A DNA stretch of 64,000 nt, taken from Bombilactobacillus bombi. Its GTDB lineage: Bacteria; Bacillota; Bacilli; Lactobacillales; Lactobacillaceae. Below, piece after piece: positions 39,970 through 49,186 of this stretch. The notes under the pieces were generated by a model that was given only the letters and a program-made list of their open reading frames with translations, was not told the origin of the DNA and ran no database searches. How positions within the stretch are numbered: position 1 is the first letter of the stretch; every line of letters begins with the position of its first letter. Position numbers and translations under genes: made by a program. The stretch is taken from NCBI RefSeq assembly GCF_003522965.1, contig NZ_CP031513.1:1178001-1242000 (forward strand), in the 5' to 3' direction.

Positions 39970-39985
39970 GTTTAGAATAATTACC

Positions 39986-40014
39986 TTGTTTTAACTATTG
40001 CGAAAAGCTACAAT
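39986..40014 (+). promoter_or_regulatory. Promoter of the AraC regulator gene
   Basis: -35 TTGTTT (39986-39991) and -10 TACAAT (40009-40014) with 17 bases between; start codon 46 bases later. Confidence 0.6.
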
Positions 40015-40060
40015 AAGTGTGTTCATTTTACAGAATACGTCTAATCAGAAAGGAATAAAA

Positions 40061-41083
40061 ATGAATCCTGAAGTTTTAGAATTACTACGAAAAAACAATC
40101 AACCTCGACCTTGGGCAGAACTAAAACCCACAATGAGCCCCTTTAAAGTTACTGAAATTAATCAAGAACCTGTTTATGAATTTTTTTATACATTGACAGA
40201 TTCTCTCACTATCAATCCTCATGCTATTGGCCTTTCCGTTCAGCCAGTTAAATCATATATTCCTTTTCATATTCATAATTACGTGGAACTTACTATCCCT
40301 TTATTAGGCGAATGCACCGTAGTAACCAACAAGGAAAAAATTCATGTTAAACAAAATAATATTATCATTATTGGCAACCATACAACACACAAAGTGGAGC
40401 CTATTGATACAGGTTCTATTGTCGTTAACATGTCGTTAAAAGAATCAGCTTTTACGCTGAATGATTTTAATTTTATACAACAAAGTGTGCCTAATCAAAG
40501 TATTTCTAATCTATTATTTTCGCTGTTATCAAATGAAAATTTGGGCGAGAATGCCTATACTCTCTTTCAAACTGCCCACAGTCAACAAATCATTAATACC
40601 TTGTATGACATAATTTTTGAGTACTATCATCCAGACATCCAATCCAACCAAATTATTCGGCTCGAAATACTAACTTTATTCTCACGCTTCATTCGGGTTG
40701 CTTCAAAAACTAATATTAATATCAAAGTTAATAAAAACAATTCTGGTAATAGTGTATTATCTATGCTTCTATATATTGAACAAAATTATGCTCATATTAC
40801 TTTAGAAAAAATGGGACAACATTTTGGATTTAACCCCAACTATTTATCTAATTATTTAAAGAAACAAACTGGAATGTCCTTTATTCAATTAGTCCATTTA
40901 CAAAGAATCAACGTTGCGGCAGAATATCTAACTTATACAAAGGCCCCTATTGAACAAATATCATTGAAGGTTGGTTACGAAAATCCGTCATACTTTTATA
41001 AAGTATTCAAAAAAATTCTACACGTATCACCTACTGAATACCGATATCGTAATCAAGTGAAACAACATGAATCTGTAAAATGA
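40061..41083 (+). CDS. AraC family regulator of the rhamnoside/cellobiose genes
   Basis: About 340 residues. N-terminal cupin sensor (PFHIHNYVELTIPL, LGECTVV) and C-terminal AraC-type DNA-binding domain (ITLEKMGQHFGFNPNYLSNY, then ISLKVGYENPSYFYKVFKK, SPTEYR). The frame opens at 39998 with ATG-less codons; the ATG at 40061 follows AAAGGAAT. It sits between the divergent GH3-GH78-pgmB-GH43 operon and the co-oriented EIIC-GH1 pair, so it may activate both. The inducer would be a plant glycoside or its phosphorylated form, by inference from context. Confidence 0.87.
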   Translation: MNPEVLELLRKNNQPRPWAELKPTMSPFKVTEINQEPVYEFFYTLTDSLTINPHAIGLSVQPVKSYIPFHIHNYVELTIPLLGECTVVTNKEKIHVKQNNIIIIGNHTTHKVEPIDTGSIVVNMSLKESAFTLNDFNFIQQSVPNQSISNLLFSLLSNENLGENAYTLFQTAHSQQIINTLYDIIFEYYHPDIQSNQIIRLEILTLFSRFIRVASKTNINIKVNKNNSGNSVLSMLLYIEQNYAHITLEKMGQHFGFNPNYLSNYLKKQTGMSFIQLVHLQRINVAAEYLTYTKAPIEQISLKVGYENPSYFYKVFKKILHVSPTEYRYRNQVKQHESVK

Positions 41084-41148
41084 ACATAAAAATAATAACT
41101 TTTGAATATAGTACTTGTTTTACCTTCCGCTTATACTTTATTTGTTAA

Positions 41149-41162
41149 TGTAAACGTCAACA
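41149..41162. promoter_or_regulatory. cre site before the EIIC-GH1 operon
   Basis: TGTAAACGTCAACA matches the cre consensus at 13 of 14 positions. A -10-like TATACT lies at 41132-41137, which would place the site at the transcription start. Confidence 0.7.
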
Positions 41163-41189
41163 ATTTTATAAAAGAAGGAAGATATTATT

Positions 41190-42488
41190 ATGAACAAGTT
41201 TCAAGAGTTTCTCCAAAAAACTTTAGTACCTTTTTCAAATAAACTTGGACAAAATAAAATACTTCAAAGCATTTCAGCTGGTATGGTGATGACTTTACCA
41301 GTCACAATTGGTGCTTCTGTATTTTCAATTTTGGCTAGTTTTCCAATTAAAAGTGTTAGTGACTGGTTTAATTCAATTGGTATTACCAAGCCAATGAATG
41401 CCGTGGTTAACGGTTCAATGAATATTTTAGCTGTCTTTATAGCATTTTCAATCGCATATAACTATGCTAAAAAGAGTAAGGCTAATGGCGTAATTGCTGG
41501 ATTATTTAGTTTATCTAGTTTTTTTGTTTTAGCACCTCAGACTGTGCCATCAGGCAAAAAAGTTGTAACAGCATTTAAAATGGATTATTTAGGTAGTAAT
41601 GGTATTATTGTAGCTATCATTTTATCTATTCTGATTGCTATGCTTTATGTTCGTTTAAGTAAAGTGAAAAGATTAGTTATCAAGCTACCTGATTCTGTTC
41701 CTAGTATGGTTAGCACCTCAATTGAACCCTTAATTATTGGTATTATTATTTTCACAATAGTATTTATAGTTGGTGCCTTTTTCAGTTATACACCATATAA
41801 CAATGTATTTGATTTTGTAAATAAACTTATTACTGCACCATTAGTTCATGTTGGCGGTTCACCTTGGACTATTATTTTGATTATTACTTTATCTAATTTA
41901 TTATTTTTCTTTGGTATTCACCCAGCAGCTATTCAATCAGTTATTATGCCAATTGTTATTTCAATGATGGTAGCCAGTGCTCCTATTTACCAAAGTGGTA
42001 AACAAATTCCATATTTGAAAAATTTAGTAGCTTTTGGTTTTTCCAATAATGATGCAGCTGGTGCCACTTTAAGTTTAATTTTAGTCGGATTAATTTTTGG
42101 TAAATCAAAACGTTATAAAGAATTCTTTAAAGTATCTTCTATTCCAGGACTATTTAATATTAATGAACCTGTTGTATTTGGTTTGCCCATTGTTTTAAAT
42201 CCTTTAATGCTGATTCCATTTTTGCTTTCTACATTGATATCTGGTTCAATTGCAATGATTGCTGTTAATATTGGCTTTATTACTAATTATAATCCAATGC
42301 TGGGTCTTGGAGTGCCTTGGACAATGCCAAAAGTAATTGCTGATTTCTTAATTATGGGATGGCAAGGTGCTGTTGTTTGGATTATTAATTTTGTAATTAT
42401 GTTCTTCATATATTTACCATTCTTTAAAGTATTAGATCAACAGGCTTTAGAAGCAGAACAAAATGAACCCAAAAAAGAGGAAAATTAA
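41190..42488 (+). CDS. PTS EIIC, cellobiose/diacetylchitobiose (CelB) family
   Basis: A 432-residue membrane permease of the lactose/cellobiose PTS family with about 10 membrane segments. The sugar-binding segment with NINEPVVFGLPIVLNP is the family signature. AGAAGGAAG precedes the ATG. No EIIA or EIIB gene is next to it, so it must use components encoded elsewhere. It is followed after 3 bases by a GH1 gene that should hydrolyse the phosphorylated product. A cre site lies in its promoter region and the AraC gene precedes it. Confidence 0.9.
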   Translation: MNKFQEFLQKTLVPFSNKLGQNKILQSISAGMVMTLPVTIGASVFSILASFPIKSVSDWFNSIGITKPMNAVVNGSMNILAVFIAFSIAYNYAKKSKANGVIAGLFSLSSFFVLAPQTVPSGKKVVTAFKMDYLGSNGIIVAIILSILIAMLYVRLSKVKRLVIKLPDSVPSMVSTSIEPLIIGIIIFTIVFIVGAFFSYTPYNNVFDFVNKLITAPLVHVGGSPWTIILIITLSNLLFFFGIHPAAIQSVIMPIVISMMVASAPIYQSGKQIPYLKNLVAFGFSNNDAAGATLSLILVGLIFGKSKRYKEFFKVSSIPGLFNINEPVVFGLPIVLNPLMLIPFLLSTLISGSIAMIAVNIGFITNYNPMLGLGVPWTMPKVIADFLIMGWQGAVVWIINFVIMFFIYLPFFKVLDQQALEAEQNEPKKEEN

Positions 42489-42491
42489 TTT

Positions 42492-43901
42492 ATGAAATAT
42501 CAAGCCAAATTACCACAAGATTTCCCTAAAAATTTTTTGTGGGGAGCTAGTACTTCAGCTTTTCAAGTTGAAGGTGCAGCCAATGAAGATGGCAAAGGAA
42601 CCACTGTTGCTGATTTAAGAGCGCAAAAAAGTAAATATTTAGATACGTCAGTATCTGTTGATCATTATCATCATGTTGATGAAGACGTAAAATTAATGGC
42701 TGAGTTAGGATTAAAGAGCTATCGTTTTTCCATTAGTTGGGCGCGAATTTTCCCCCATGGTAATGACAAAAAGCCTAATTTAAAGGGAGTTGAATTCTAT
42801 AATCATTTAATTGATTCGCTAGTAGAAAACAATATCGAACCGATTGTAACAATTTTTCATTTTGATTTACCACAATCATTGGTTAAACAATATGGCGGTT
42901 GGGCTAGTAGAAAATGTATCAACGATTATTACCATTATGCAAAAACTCTATTCCAGTTATATGGAGATCGAGTAAATTATTGGTTAACAATCAATGAACA
43001 ATCATTATTAGCTAATGTTCCTTCTATGAATGGAATTACTGATATAGATGCGGATACTTTGCACCAAAAAGGAGAGCAATCAAATTATAATATGTTTGTT
43101 GCTCAAGCAAAAGTTTATAATCTTTGCCACCAAATATTGCCTAATGCTAAAATTGGCCCTGCTGTATCTTATATGACTACTTTACCTTATGATCATACCT
43201 CGATAGATGCTCTTAAAAGTAAACAATTAGAAGATATGATTGGTTTTATTGATATGGACGTAGCGCTTAGAGGAAAATTGCCCAATTATTATTTACGCTA
43301 TCTGCAAGACAATAAAATTGAACTAGATATTGAAGAAAAAGATCAAGCAATTTTTAAAGACGGCAAAGCTGATTTTCTAGGATTAAATTGGTATTCTACT
43401 AGTATTTTTAAATTAAATGAACAATCTAATCCAAAAATGCTCACTGGTGTTATTTCAGGAGTAGAAAAAATTAGTGACGAACGCATCATGAACTCAGAAT
43501 GGGATTTTTCATACGATCCACAAGGTCTTCGTTACGCTCTACAAAAAGTAAATGACCGTTTTCCTAATATTCCTATTATTATTACAGAATGTGGTTGGCC
43601 AGAAAAAGAGAAGCTTGAAAACGGAGAAATACATGATCAAAAACGGATTAAATATCTAAATGGTCATATATACCAATTAAGAGAAGCTATAAAAGATGGA
43701 ATTAATATTATTTCATTTAATCCCTGGTCATTTATTGACTTATTAAGTGTTAATGATGGTATGGATAAGCGCTATGGTCTAATTTATGTTGATCGTGATA
43801 ATTTTAACGCTAAACAACTTCATCGTTATAAGAAAGATAGCTACTACTTTTATCAAAAAGTAATTCAAACTAATGCTAAAAATGTGAAGAAATGCGAATA
43901 A
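42492..43901 (+). CDS. 6-phospho-beta-glucosidase-like, GH1, with an ECG nucleophile motif
   Basis: A 469-residue GH1 enzyme, co-transcribed with the EIIC gene. Acid/base E169 in LTINEQ. The nucleophile segment reads IIITECGWP: E366 is kept, but the nearly invariant following Asn is C367 (codon TGT at 43590-43592). The phosphate-binding region DKRYGLIYVD is present. It is shorter than the other two GH1 enzymes of the window and lacks their long N-terminal insertion, so it belongs to a different subgroup. Probably active with altered specificity, since the glutamates are intact; this is inference. Confidence 0.87.
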   Translation: MKYQAKLPQDFPKNFLWGASTSAFQVEGAANEDGKGTTVADLRAQKSKYLDTSVSVDHYHHVDEDVKLMAELGLKSYRFSISWARIFPHGNDKKPNLKGVEFYNHLIDSLVENNIEPIVTIFHFDLPQSLVKQYGGWASRKCINDYYHYAKTLFQLYGDRVNYWLTINEQSLLANVPSMNGITDIDADTLHQKGEQSNYNMFVAQAKVYNLCHQILPNAKIGPAVSYMTTLPYDHTSIDALKSKQLEDMIGFIDMDVALRGKLPNYYLRYLQDNKIELDIEEKDQAIFKDGKADFLGLNWYSTSIFKLNEQSNPKMLTGVISGVEKISDERIMNSEWDFSYDPQGLRYALQKVNDRFPNIPIIITECGWPEKEKLENGEIHDQKRIKYLNGHIYQLREAIKDGINIISFNPWSFIDLLSVNDGMDKRYGLIYVDRDNFNAKQLHRYKKDSYYFYQKVIQTNAKNVKKCE

Positions 43902-43906
43902 TATGT

Positions 43907-43946
43907 AAATAAGGATTGGAGCAATGATATGTTCCAATCCTTATTT
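43907..43946 (+). terminator. Terminator after the EIIC-GH1 operon
   Basis: Perfect 14-bp arms AAATAAGGATTGGA and TCCAATCCTTATTT around a 12-base loop, just after the GH1 stop. It could act on both strands. Confidence 0.88.
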
Positions 43947-44081
43947 AATCATTATCATAATTTTACAGACAAATATAATAAGTTAACATATGTATAACAA
44001 CCAATTCAATAACAATATGGTTTTATAACATATATTAAGAATATCGCTTAAAATATATAATTATTAAAGTAGCAATCCTAA

Positions 44082-45365
44082 TCACTTTTTTCTTCTTTTA
44101 CTTGCTGATATAATTCCTAATTGCTGGCGGTATTTAGCCACAGTACGCCGGGCAATTTGGATGTCCTGTTGAGCTAAAAGTTCCACCAATTTTTGATCAC
44201 TTAAGGGATGTTGCTGATTTTCTTGGTCAATTAAATTTTTTATTTGTGCTTGCACTTGATTAACCGATTTATCAGAATTGGGATTACTGCGCTTAGTAAA
44301 GAAATGCTTCAATTCAAAAATACCAAAATCAGTTTGTAAATATTTACCGTTGATAGTGCGACTTACTGTCGAAATACTAATGTCTAATTTATTGGCTACA
44401 TCCCGCAATAATAATGGCTGTAATTCTGAAGTTTTTTGTAAGAGAAATGGTGCTTGAGCTTCTACAATACAGCGTCCAATTAAGGCAATAGTTTGAATTC
44501 GACGTTCTAAATTGCGCTGTAGGCTTTGATATTCTTGATACTTATTTTTAATGTATTCTTGAGTTTCTTGATCAGTGCTTTGCTTCAATTGTTCATATGT
44601 TTCTTGGGCAAAAACAATCTTAGGATAACCATATTTAGTTACTTCTAATGACAATTTATCATCATTAGTTTTGAGAATTAGCTCGGGAATAATATAACTA
44701 TTATTATCATAATCTTCGGTATAAGGATAAGGAGTTAATGTTTGGATAACTGCAAAAGCAGCTTCAACTTCTGGTATTGATACTTCCAAGTGCTGTGCAA
44801 TCGTTGACCAATTATGATTGACAATATCATCGAAATATTTTTCTAACATTGTCAAAGCTAATGTTGTCTGGGCAGTGGCCTTTTTAGCTTGTAATTGTAA
44901 CATCAGACATTCCTGCAAAGATTGTGCTCCAACCCCTGGCGGATCCAAATTAAACAGCAATTCTTTCGCATCTATTAATGTGATTTTATCCACGGGCAAC
45001 AACTCTAGTAATTCTTGATCGGATTTCATCAAATAACCATGTTCATCTAATTGATCGATAAGACACAACACTACATCGCGCAAAGATGTGGGTCTCATTG
45101 TTAGACGTACTTGTTCTAATAAATAATCATATAGTGTTTGATGACTAGCAGAGTTGTTTTCTAAAGCTGTTGACATTTCTACTTCTTGTTTAGATACTGT
45201 CGGATTGACGTCAAATAAAGGATTAGCCATACTTAAGTCTTGAACATAATCAGTTAAGTCCAAAAGATTAGTTTGCAGCATTAAAATTGACTGTTTCATA
45301 CTTTGAGTCAAAACTAGTCCCTGCAGCTGTTTTTGATTAATTTGATAACTTTGTTTTAGAGCCAT
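44082..45365 (-). CDS. rpoN: RNA polymerase sigma-54 factor
   Basis: A 427-residue sigma-54. The N-terminal glutamine- and leucine-rich region I (SYQINQKQLQGLVLTQSMKQSI) binds activators; the core-binding part follows; the C-terminal helix-turn-helix (RDVANKLDISISTVSRTING) and the RpoN box ARRTVAKYR at 405-413 are complete. It recognises -24/-12 promoters and needs AAA+ activators such as LevR. Both LevR-type activators of the window and both matching promoters lie within 16 kb upstream on the same strand, so this looks like a compact sigma-54 regulon. Confidence 0.96.
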   Translation of the reverse strand: MALKQSYQINQKQLQGLVLTQSMKQSILMLQTNLLDLTDYVQDLSMANPLFDVNPTVSKQEVEMSTALENNSASHQTLYDYLLEQVRLTMRPTSLRDVVLCLIDQLDEHGYLMKSDQELLELLPVDKITLIDAKELLFNLDPPGVGAQSLQECLMLQLQAKKATAQTTLALTMLEKYFDDIVNHNWSTIAQHLEVSIPEVEAAFAVIQTLTPYPYTEDYDNNSYIIPELILKTNDDKLSLEVTKYGYPKIVFAQETYEQLKQSTDQETQEYIKNKYQEYQSLQRNLERRIQTIALIGRCIVEAQAPFLLQKTSELQPLLLRDVANKLDISISTVSRTINGKYLQTDFGIFELKHFFTKRSNPNSDKSVNQVQAQIKNLIDQENQQHPLSDQKLVELLAQQDIQIARRTVAKYRQQLGIISASKRRKK

Positions 45366-45436
45366 AATTAAACCTCAACTATTTTACTCGTTAGGTCAAT
45401 TATAAACCTAGGTTTTCAAATTTTCAGATATTATGT

Positions 45437-45464
45437 AAAACAGATTGCCTTATCTCGGCAATCT
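45437..45464 (-). terminator. Terminator of the first sigma-54 PTS operon
   Basis: Arms AGATTGCC and GGCAATCT with a seven-base loop, followed on the minus strand by GTTTT. The stop codon of the GH172 gene is inside the loop and stem. Confidence 0.75.
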
Positions 45465-46574
45465 ATCTTCTCGATTTAAAATATTTTTAAATTTATTATG
45501 AGGCTCATTTTGATACCAATAGGCTACTGTAGAAATATCATCTTCTCTTTCATATAACTTAATATCATCATTACCTAAATCTTGAAAAGTTACTCGTAAA
45601 TTCTTATGAAAAGAAATTGGATCAGGTAAATGCCAACGATATAGACCATGCATGGGTAAAGCATCATCGCCAAAACCATGGGGAGAATTAGGATTAGGTT
45701 TACCAGCACTAAAATAATCACGTGTACTATCACGCTTAGATTGAAATGGATATCCCATAAATAATGTATTAAAGTTCTTAGCATATGGTAATTCTCCATA
45801 ATTACGTTTATGAAAGGCCCAAGCACCACCAAAATAATCTTCGGCTCCAGTTGAAGTAATTGTAGGAAATTCTTGATCATCATCCAAATAAAACTTAAAC
45901 TCACCTTCGCCCCACCAATATCGCTCTAAGGCACATAAAGCCATATAAGTGCCGACGTAGTAACCATGCCCCTTAATATTATCAATCAAAGTATAATCGA
46001 TACCTTTTTTAGTAGAGCGTTCACGATTCCATTTAGCATGAAAATATAAGGCATCATCAGGAACATCTGTCAAAGCATAACTAAAAGTATAAAATATATG
46101 TTTAATAAAATTAGGGTGCTCACTAGTTAATGTGATTTTTGCTTTTTTACGAAATGGCATTTCAAAATAAGAATTCATTCCTGCTGTTGGGTTAACAACA
46201 ATAGGTAAAGAATTAACTTCACAACTTTGACCAAAACCATTGCAGAAAAAATCGCCTAAAGGAACTTCTACAGATGGTGTTGATTCATCATCCCAATACA
46301 TTCTTAAAATTAAATCACGTAAAACAAAACTCCCTGCTGTAGTTTTATCGGGAACTGTCATCCAAATATGACGAATAATTCCTGGTCCTTCAATCTCAGC
46401 CAAAGTAATGGTTTCATTAGGATTAATAGGAACTGAAGGTGATCCTTTGCGACCAACACCTAACTTGCTTGCGGACATTGCAGCCTTGCCTTTTTCTCCA
46501 TACTTATTTTCTGGGGTAATGTTTCGACTTTGTTCGCCTTGGTAATTCCAAATACTATTTAAATAGTTGTTCAT
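45450..46574 (-). CDS. GH172 (DUF2961) family enzyme, probable alpha-fructofuranosidase/difructose anhydride hydrolase
   Basis: A 374-residue protein of the DUF2961 family, now GH172, whose known members act on difructose dianhydride and alpha-D-fructofuranosides or arabinofuranosides. Family segments visible: IEGPGIIRHIWMTVPD, LILRMYWDDE, VPLGDFFCNGFG, the acidic WGEGEFKFYLDDD (E223, E225) and TGAEDYFGGAWAF with E245; the catalytic glutamates of the family lie in these last two segments. No signal peptide. It is the last gene of a mannose-family PTS operon with a sigma-54 promoter, so its substrate is likely the sugar imported and phosphorylated by that PTS. The exact sugar is not shown. Confidence 0.82.
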   Translation of the reverse strand: MNNYLNSIWNYQGEQSRNITPENKYGEKGKAAMSASKLGVGRKGSPSVPINPNETITLAEIEGPGIIRHIWMTVPDKTTAGSFVLRDLILRMYWDDESTPSVEVPLGDFFCNGFGQSCEVNSLPIVVNPTAGMNSYFEMPFRKKAKITLTSEHPNFIKHIFYTFSYALTDVPDDALYFHAKWNRERSTKKGIDYTLIDNIKGHGYYVGTYMALCALERYWWGEGEFKFYLDDDQEFPTITSTGAEDYFGGAWAFHKRNYGELPYAKNFNTLFMGYPFQSKRDSTRDYFSAGKPNPNSPHGFGDDALPMHGLYRWHLPDPISFHKNLRVTFQDLGNDDIKLYEREDDISTVAYWYQNEPHNKFKNILNREDRLPR

Positions 46575-46576
46575 TA

Positions 46577-46978
46577 TTATTCATCTCCAATAGCATTTAC
46601 ATTTTTCTCCAAATTCAAATATATAATTTGCTGTTGCGATTCTTTTACTAATTGTTTTAAATTTAAATTTTCATTATTAATTTGTAATGCAATACTCAAT
46701 GCTAACGGCAAATTAATTCCAGATATTATTTGTACTTTATCTGACATATATTGGTAAAATTTTTGATTCACACTACCTCCTGCCATATCAGTTAAAATAA
46801 TATACTCATCTGATTCCAAATTTAGTAACTTTTCAATCATTTGGTCAATATCATCATTACCATCAACATAAGCACATAAAGCAAATATTTGTTCATTTTT
46901 AATACTTGTTAAAAATTGAACCGTATCTTTTAAGCCCTTTGCAAAATTAGAATGACTTGCTAATATTAATTTTCTCAT
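46577..46978 (-). CDS. PTS EIIA, mannose/fructose/sorbose family
   Basis: A 133-residue EIIA; the phospho-histidine is H9 in LILASHSNFAKGL. The frame opens at 47068, but the ATG at 46978 follows AAAGGAT and gives the normal domain start. It passes phosphate from HPr to the EIIB of the same operon. It is placed after EIID and 2 bases before the GH172 gene. Operon order is EIIB-EIIC-EIID-EIIA-GH172. Confidence 0.9.
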   Translation of the reverse strand: MRKLILASHSNFAKGLKDTVQFLTSIKNEQIFALCAYVDGNDDIDQMIEKLLNLESDEYIILTDMAGGSVNQKFYQYMSDKVQIISGINLPLALSIALQINNENLNLKQLVKESQQQIIYLNLEKNVNAIGDE

Positions 46979-47004
46979 CCGAATAAATCCTTTTATAAAT
47001 TTTT

Positions 47005-47823
47005 CTATGCCAAAATACCAAAAGCAGACATAAACATTGCAAACACGATAATCAGTAAAATTAACCATGTCATGCTGATTTTCTTTTTAGTTAAAAGGTA
47101 ATAAGAAAACCATGTAATAGCAACAGGGATCATTGCTGGTAGAATTTTATCTAACATTGGTTGTATTTTCATTGCAACTGCACCAAATTTAAATTTAACA
47201 GGTGTCGTAACTGTTATTACAGAAGCAATTAAGGCTCCAACTACTGTCAAACCTAGTACTGATGCAGCTTCAGTTAAATAATTAATCTTATCGCCATATT
47301 CAGTTATAATTTTTACACCTTGTTTATGGCCAAATTCGAAAGCCCGCATACGTAAAAAGAAAATAACAAAAATTAAAGCCATCCATAAAAGAATTCCAAA
47401 CATATTACCTTTGAGGGCCATATATGCAGCAATAGAACCCATAATAGTAGGAATCATAGTCATTAACAATGAATCACCAATTCCAGCCAATGGACCCATA
47501 GTACCAACTTTAAAATCTTGAACAGCATCTTTTGCAGCTAATCCTTGCTTTTCTTCCATTGCTACGCATGCCCCAAGAATAATTCCGGCCAACCATGGTT
47601 GTGTATTATAATATTGAAAATGATTATTTAACGCTTTTGTATAGTCATCATCATTTTTATAAATTTTACGTAAAATGGGGGAAAGTGCATATGCAACTGA
47701 ACCACCTTGTTGAGTTTGATAATTAAAAGTACAAACACTCATTAACCACCGATAATTAGCTTTACGTAAATCCTTTTTAGTTACAATATATCTACCTTGA
47801 CTATCGTAATTATTATCTGACAT
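47005..47823 (-). CDS. PTS EIID, mannose/fructose/sorbose family
   Basis: A membrane component of about 272 residues. The family segments are YALSPILRKIY, QPWLAGIILGACVAMEEK, and GPLAGIGDSLLMTMIPTI, followed by a C-terminal hydrophobic region. It forms the transporter with EIIC. The frame opens at 47832; the ATG at 47823 is better spaced from GGAGAGG, which is made by the last codons of the EIIC gene, so the two are coupled. Confidence 0.9.
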   Translation of the reverse strand: MSDNNYDSQGRYIVTKKDLRKANYRWLMSVCTFNYQTQQGGSVAYALSPILRKIYKNDDDYTKALNNHFQYYNTQPWLAGIILGACVAMEEKQGLAAKDAVQDFKVGTMGPLAGIGDSLLMTMIPTIMGSIAAYMALKGNMFGILLWMALIFVIFFLRMRAFEFGHKQGVKIITEYGDKINYLTEAASVLGLTVVGALIASVITVTTPVKFKFGAVAMKIQPMLDKILPAMIPVAITWFSYYLLTKKKISMTWLILLIIVFAMFMSAFGILA

Positions 47824-47824
47824 T

Positions 47825-48610
47825 TTATTCATCCTCTCCTACGAATGATTGAGTATTTTGTAAAGATTTTTTCCATTCTCCTTCTTTTTCAGCTTGTTTA
47901 TATACAGCAAAAGCTAATGCAAAACCGAAAATAGCAACGCCAATAATTGGAACTTTTAAAAATGCAGCAAAGAAAAACCCAATTAATAGATAATTAATAT
48001 ATTTTGCAGCTGGCATATATTTTAAAAGCATTGCAATACCAACAGCAGGCAATAATTTTCCAGCTAAGGTCAGTCCTCCCATAAACCAACTAGGTAAACT
48101 TTTTAGAATGAAGTTAACTGCTGCTTGTCCTAATGTTACAGAAATAAATACTGGAATGGCTGCTGATAAACCAAAAAATAAAGGACCTAGCCATAAAATT
48201 GCATTCATTTTTTTATATTGATGATTATTATTATATTCTTGAGATTTTTTAACAACAAAACCATTTAAAATCTTTACAATCACATCTAATTGAACACCCA
48301 ACATCCCTACTGGTAAACCAATTGCTAAACCAGCTTGTTTTCCAACAGCTGCACCAAAGGCAGTAGCAATTATAGCAGTAGTTCCATAATCAGGTACTGA
48401 TGAGCCACCAAAGCCTGCAACTCCTAATGACATTAGTTGGACTGTTCCACCTACAACTAACCCTGTCTTAATATCGCCCATAATAATACCAGTAAATAAA
48501 CCCCAAAAAACTGGATAGTTCACGAATAACATAGGTATACCATAGTAATCAACATGTTTAATAAAAGCTAGAAGAGTTAGCATAATAATTTGAATCACAG
48601 TTAAATGCAT
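47825..48610 (-). CDS. PTS EIIC, mannose/fructose/sorbose family
   Basis: A 261-residue membrane subunit of the mannose-class PTS, with about 8 hydrophobic segments. It carries the family-like VNYPVFWGLFTGIIMGD and GFGGSSVPDYGTTA stretches. AGGAGG precedes the ATG. It ends with an acidic VGEDE tail whose codons serve as ribosome site for EIID. It is preceded by EIIB in the operon. Confidence 0.9.
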   Translation of the reverse strand: MHLTVIQIIMLTLLAFIKHVDYYGIPMLFVNYPVFWGLFTGIIMGDIKTGLVVGGTVQLMSLGVAGFGGSSVPDYGTTAIIATAFGAAVGKQAGLAIGLPVGMLGVQLDVIVKILNGFVVKKSQEYNNNHQYKKMNAILWLGPLFFGLSAAIPVFISVTLGQAAVNFILKSLPSWFMGGLTLAGKLLPAVGIAMLLKYMPAAKYINYLLIGFFFAAFLKVPIIGVAIFGFALAFAVYKQAEKEGEWKKSLQNTQSFVGEDE

Positions 48611-48622
48611 TTTTCATACCTC

Positions 48623-49102
48623 CTAAATTAAAGAACTTATATCTTGCGGCTTATCAGCTGGGACAAATTGAGTAACTACTTTCACACCAGAATTAATCAA
48701 TTTATGATAATCAACAATATTTTCAGGTGTAGCATATGCTCTTTGAGATAATTGAATAACCTTATCTCCTTCTTTAACTACTGTTCCACCTACGATAAGC
48801 TTATTAAACTCAACATTGTGTTCTTTCAATTTGACAAAAGTACTTGGTTCTTTGGCAATTATAAAAACATTCTCATGATCATATTTCCCACTTTTAAAAT
48901 TATTAAGCGCTTTATCTTCAGTAATTATAGAAATAGCCATTCCCGCTGGACGTGCTAAACGCATACTTGATTTTGCAATATCATCATTAGCTACTTTGTC
49001 ATCAATTACCATAACCCTATTTGCTTTAGACATTGGTGCCCACTGAGTTACAATAATGCCATGTAATAAGCGATTATCAATTCTTGTCATAACTACTGTC
49101 AT
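48623..49102 (-). CDS. PTS EIIB, mannose/fructose/sorbose family
   Basis: A 159-residue EIIB; the phospho-histidine is H14 in RIDNRLLHGIIVTQW. First gene of the operon, with CTCCT complement (AGGAGG) before the ATG. It lies 38 bases downstream of a consensus -24/-12 promoter and just after the levR-type gene. In this family EIIB transfers phosphate to the sugar during import. Confidence 0.92.
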   Translation of the reverse strand: MTVVMTRIDNRLLHGIIVTQWAPMSKANRVMVIDDKVANDDIAKSSMRLARPAGMAISIITEDKALNNFKSGKYDHENVFIIAKEPSTFVKLKEHNVEFNKLIVGGTVVKEGDKVIQLSQRAYATPENIVDYHKLINSGVKVVTQFVPADKPQDISSLI

Positions 49103-49139
49103 AATATTTTCCTCCTAAAATATAGTTCAAATAACTATT

Positions 49140-49155
49140 AGCAAATTATATGCCA
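49140..49155 (-). promoter_or_regulatory. Sigma-54 (-24/-12) promoter of the first PTS operon
   Basis: Minus strand reads TGGCATATAATTTGCT, matching the consensus TGGCAY-N5-TTGCW throughout. It is between the activator gene and the EIIB gene. Confidence 0.9.
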
Positions 49156-49160
49156 AAAAT

Positions 49161-49186
49161 AAAAAGCCTGATAAATCAGGCTTTTT
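49161..49186 (-). terminator. Terminator of the first levR-type gene
   Basis: Arms AAAAAGCCTGA and TCAGGCTTTTT with a four-base loop. The activator's TGA stop codon is part of the stem, and the -24 element starts five bases beyond it. Confidence 0.88.
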
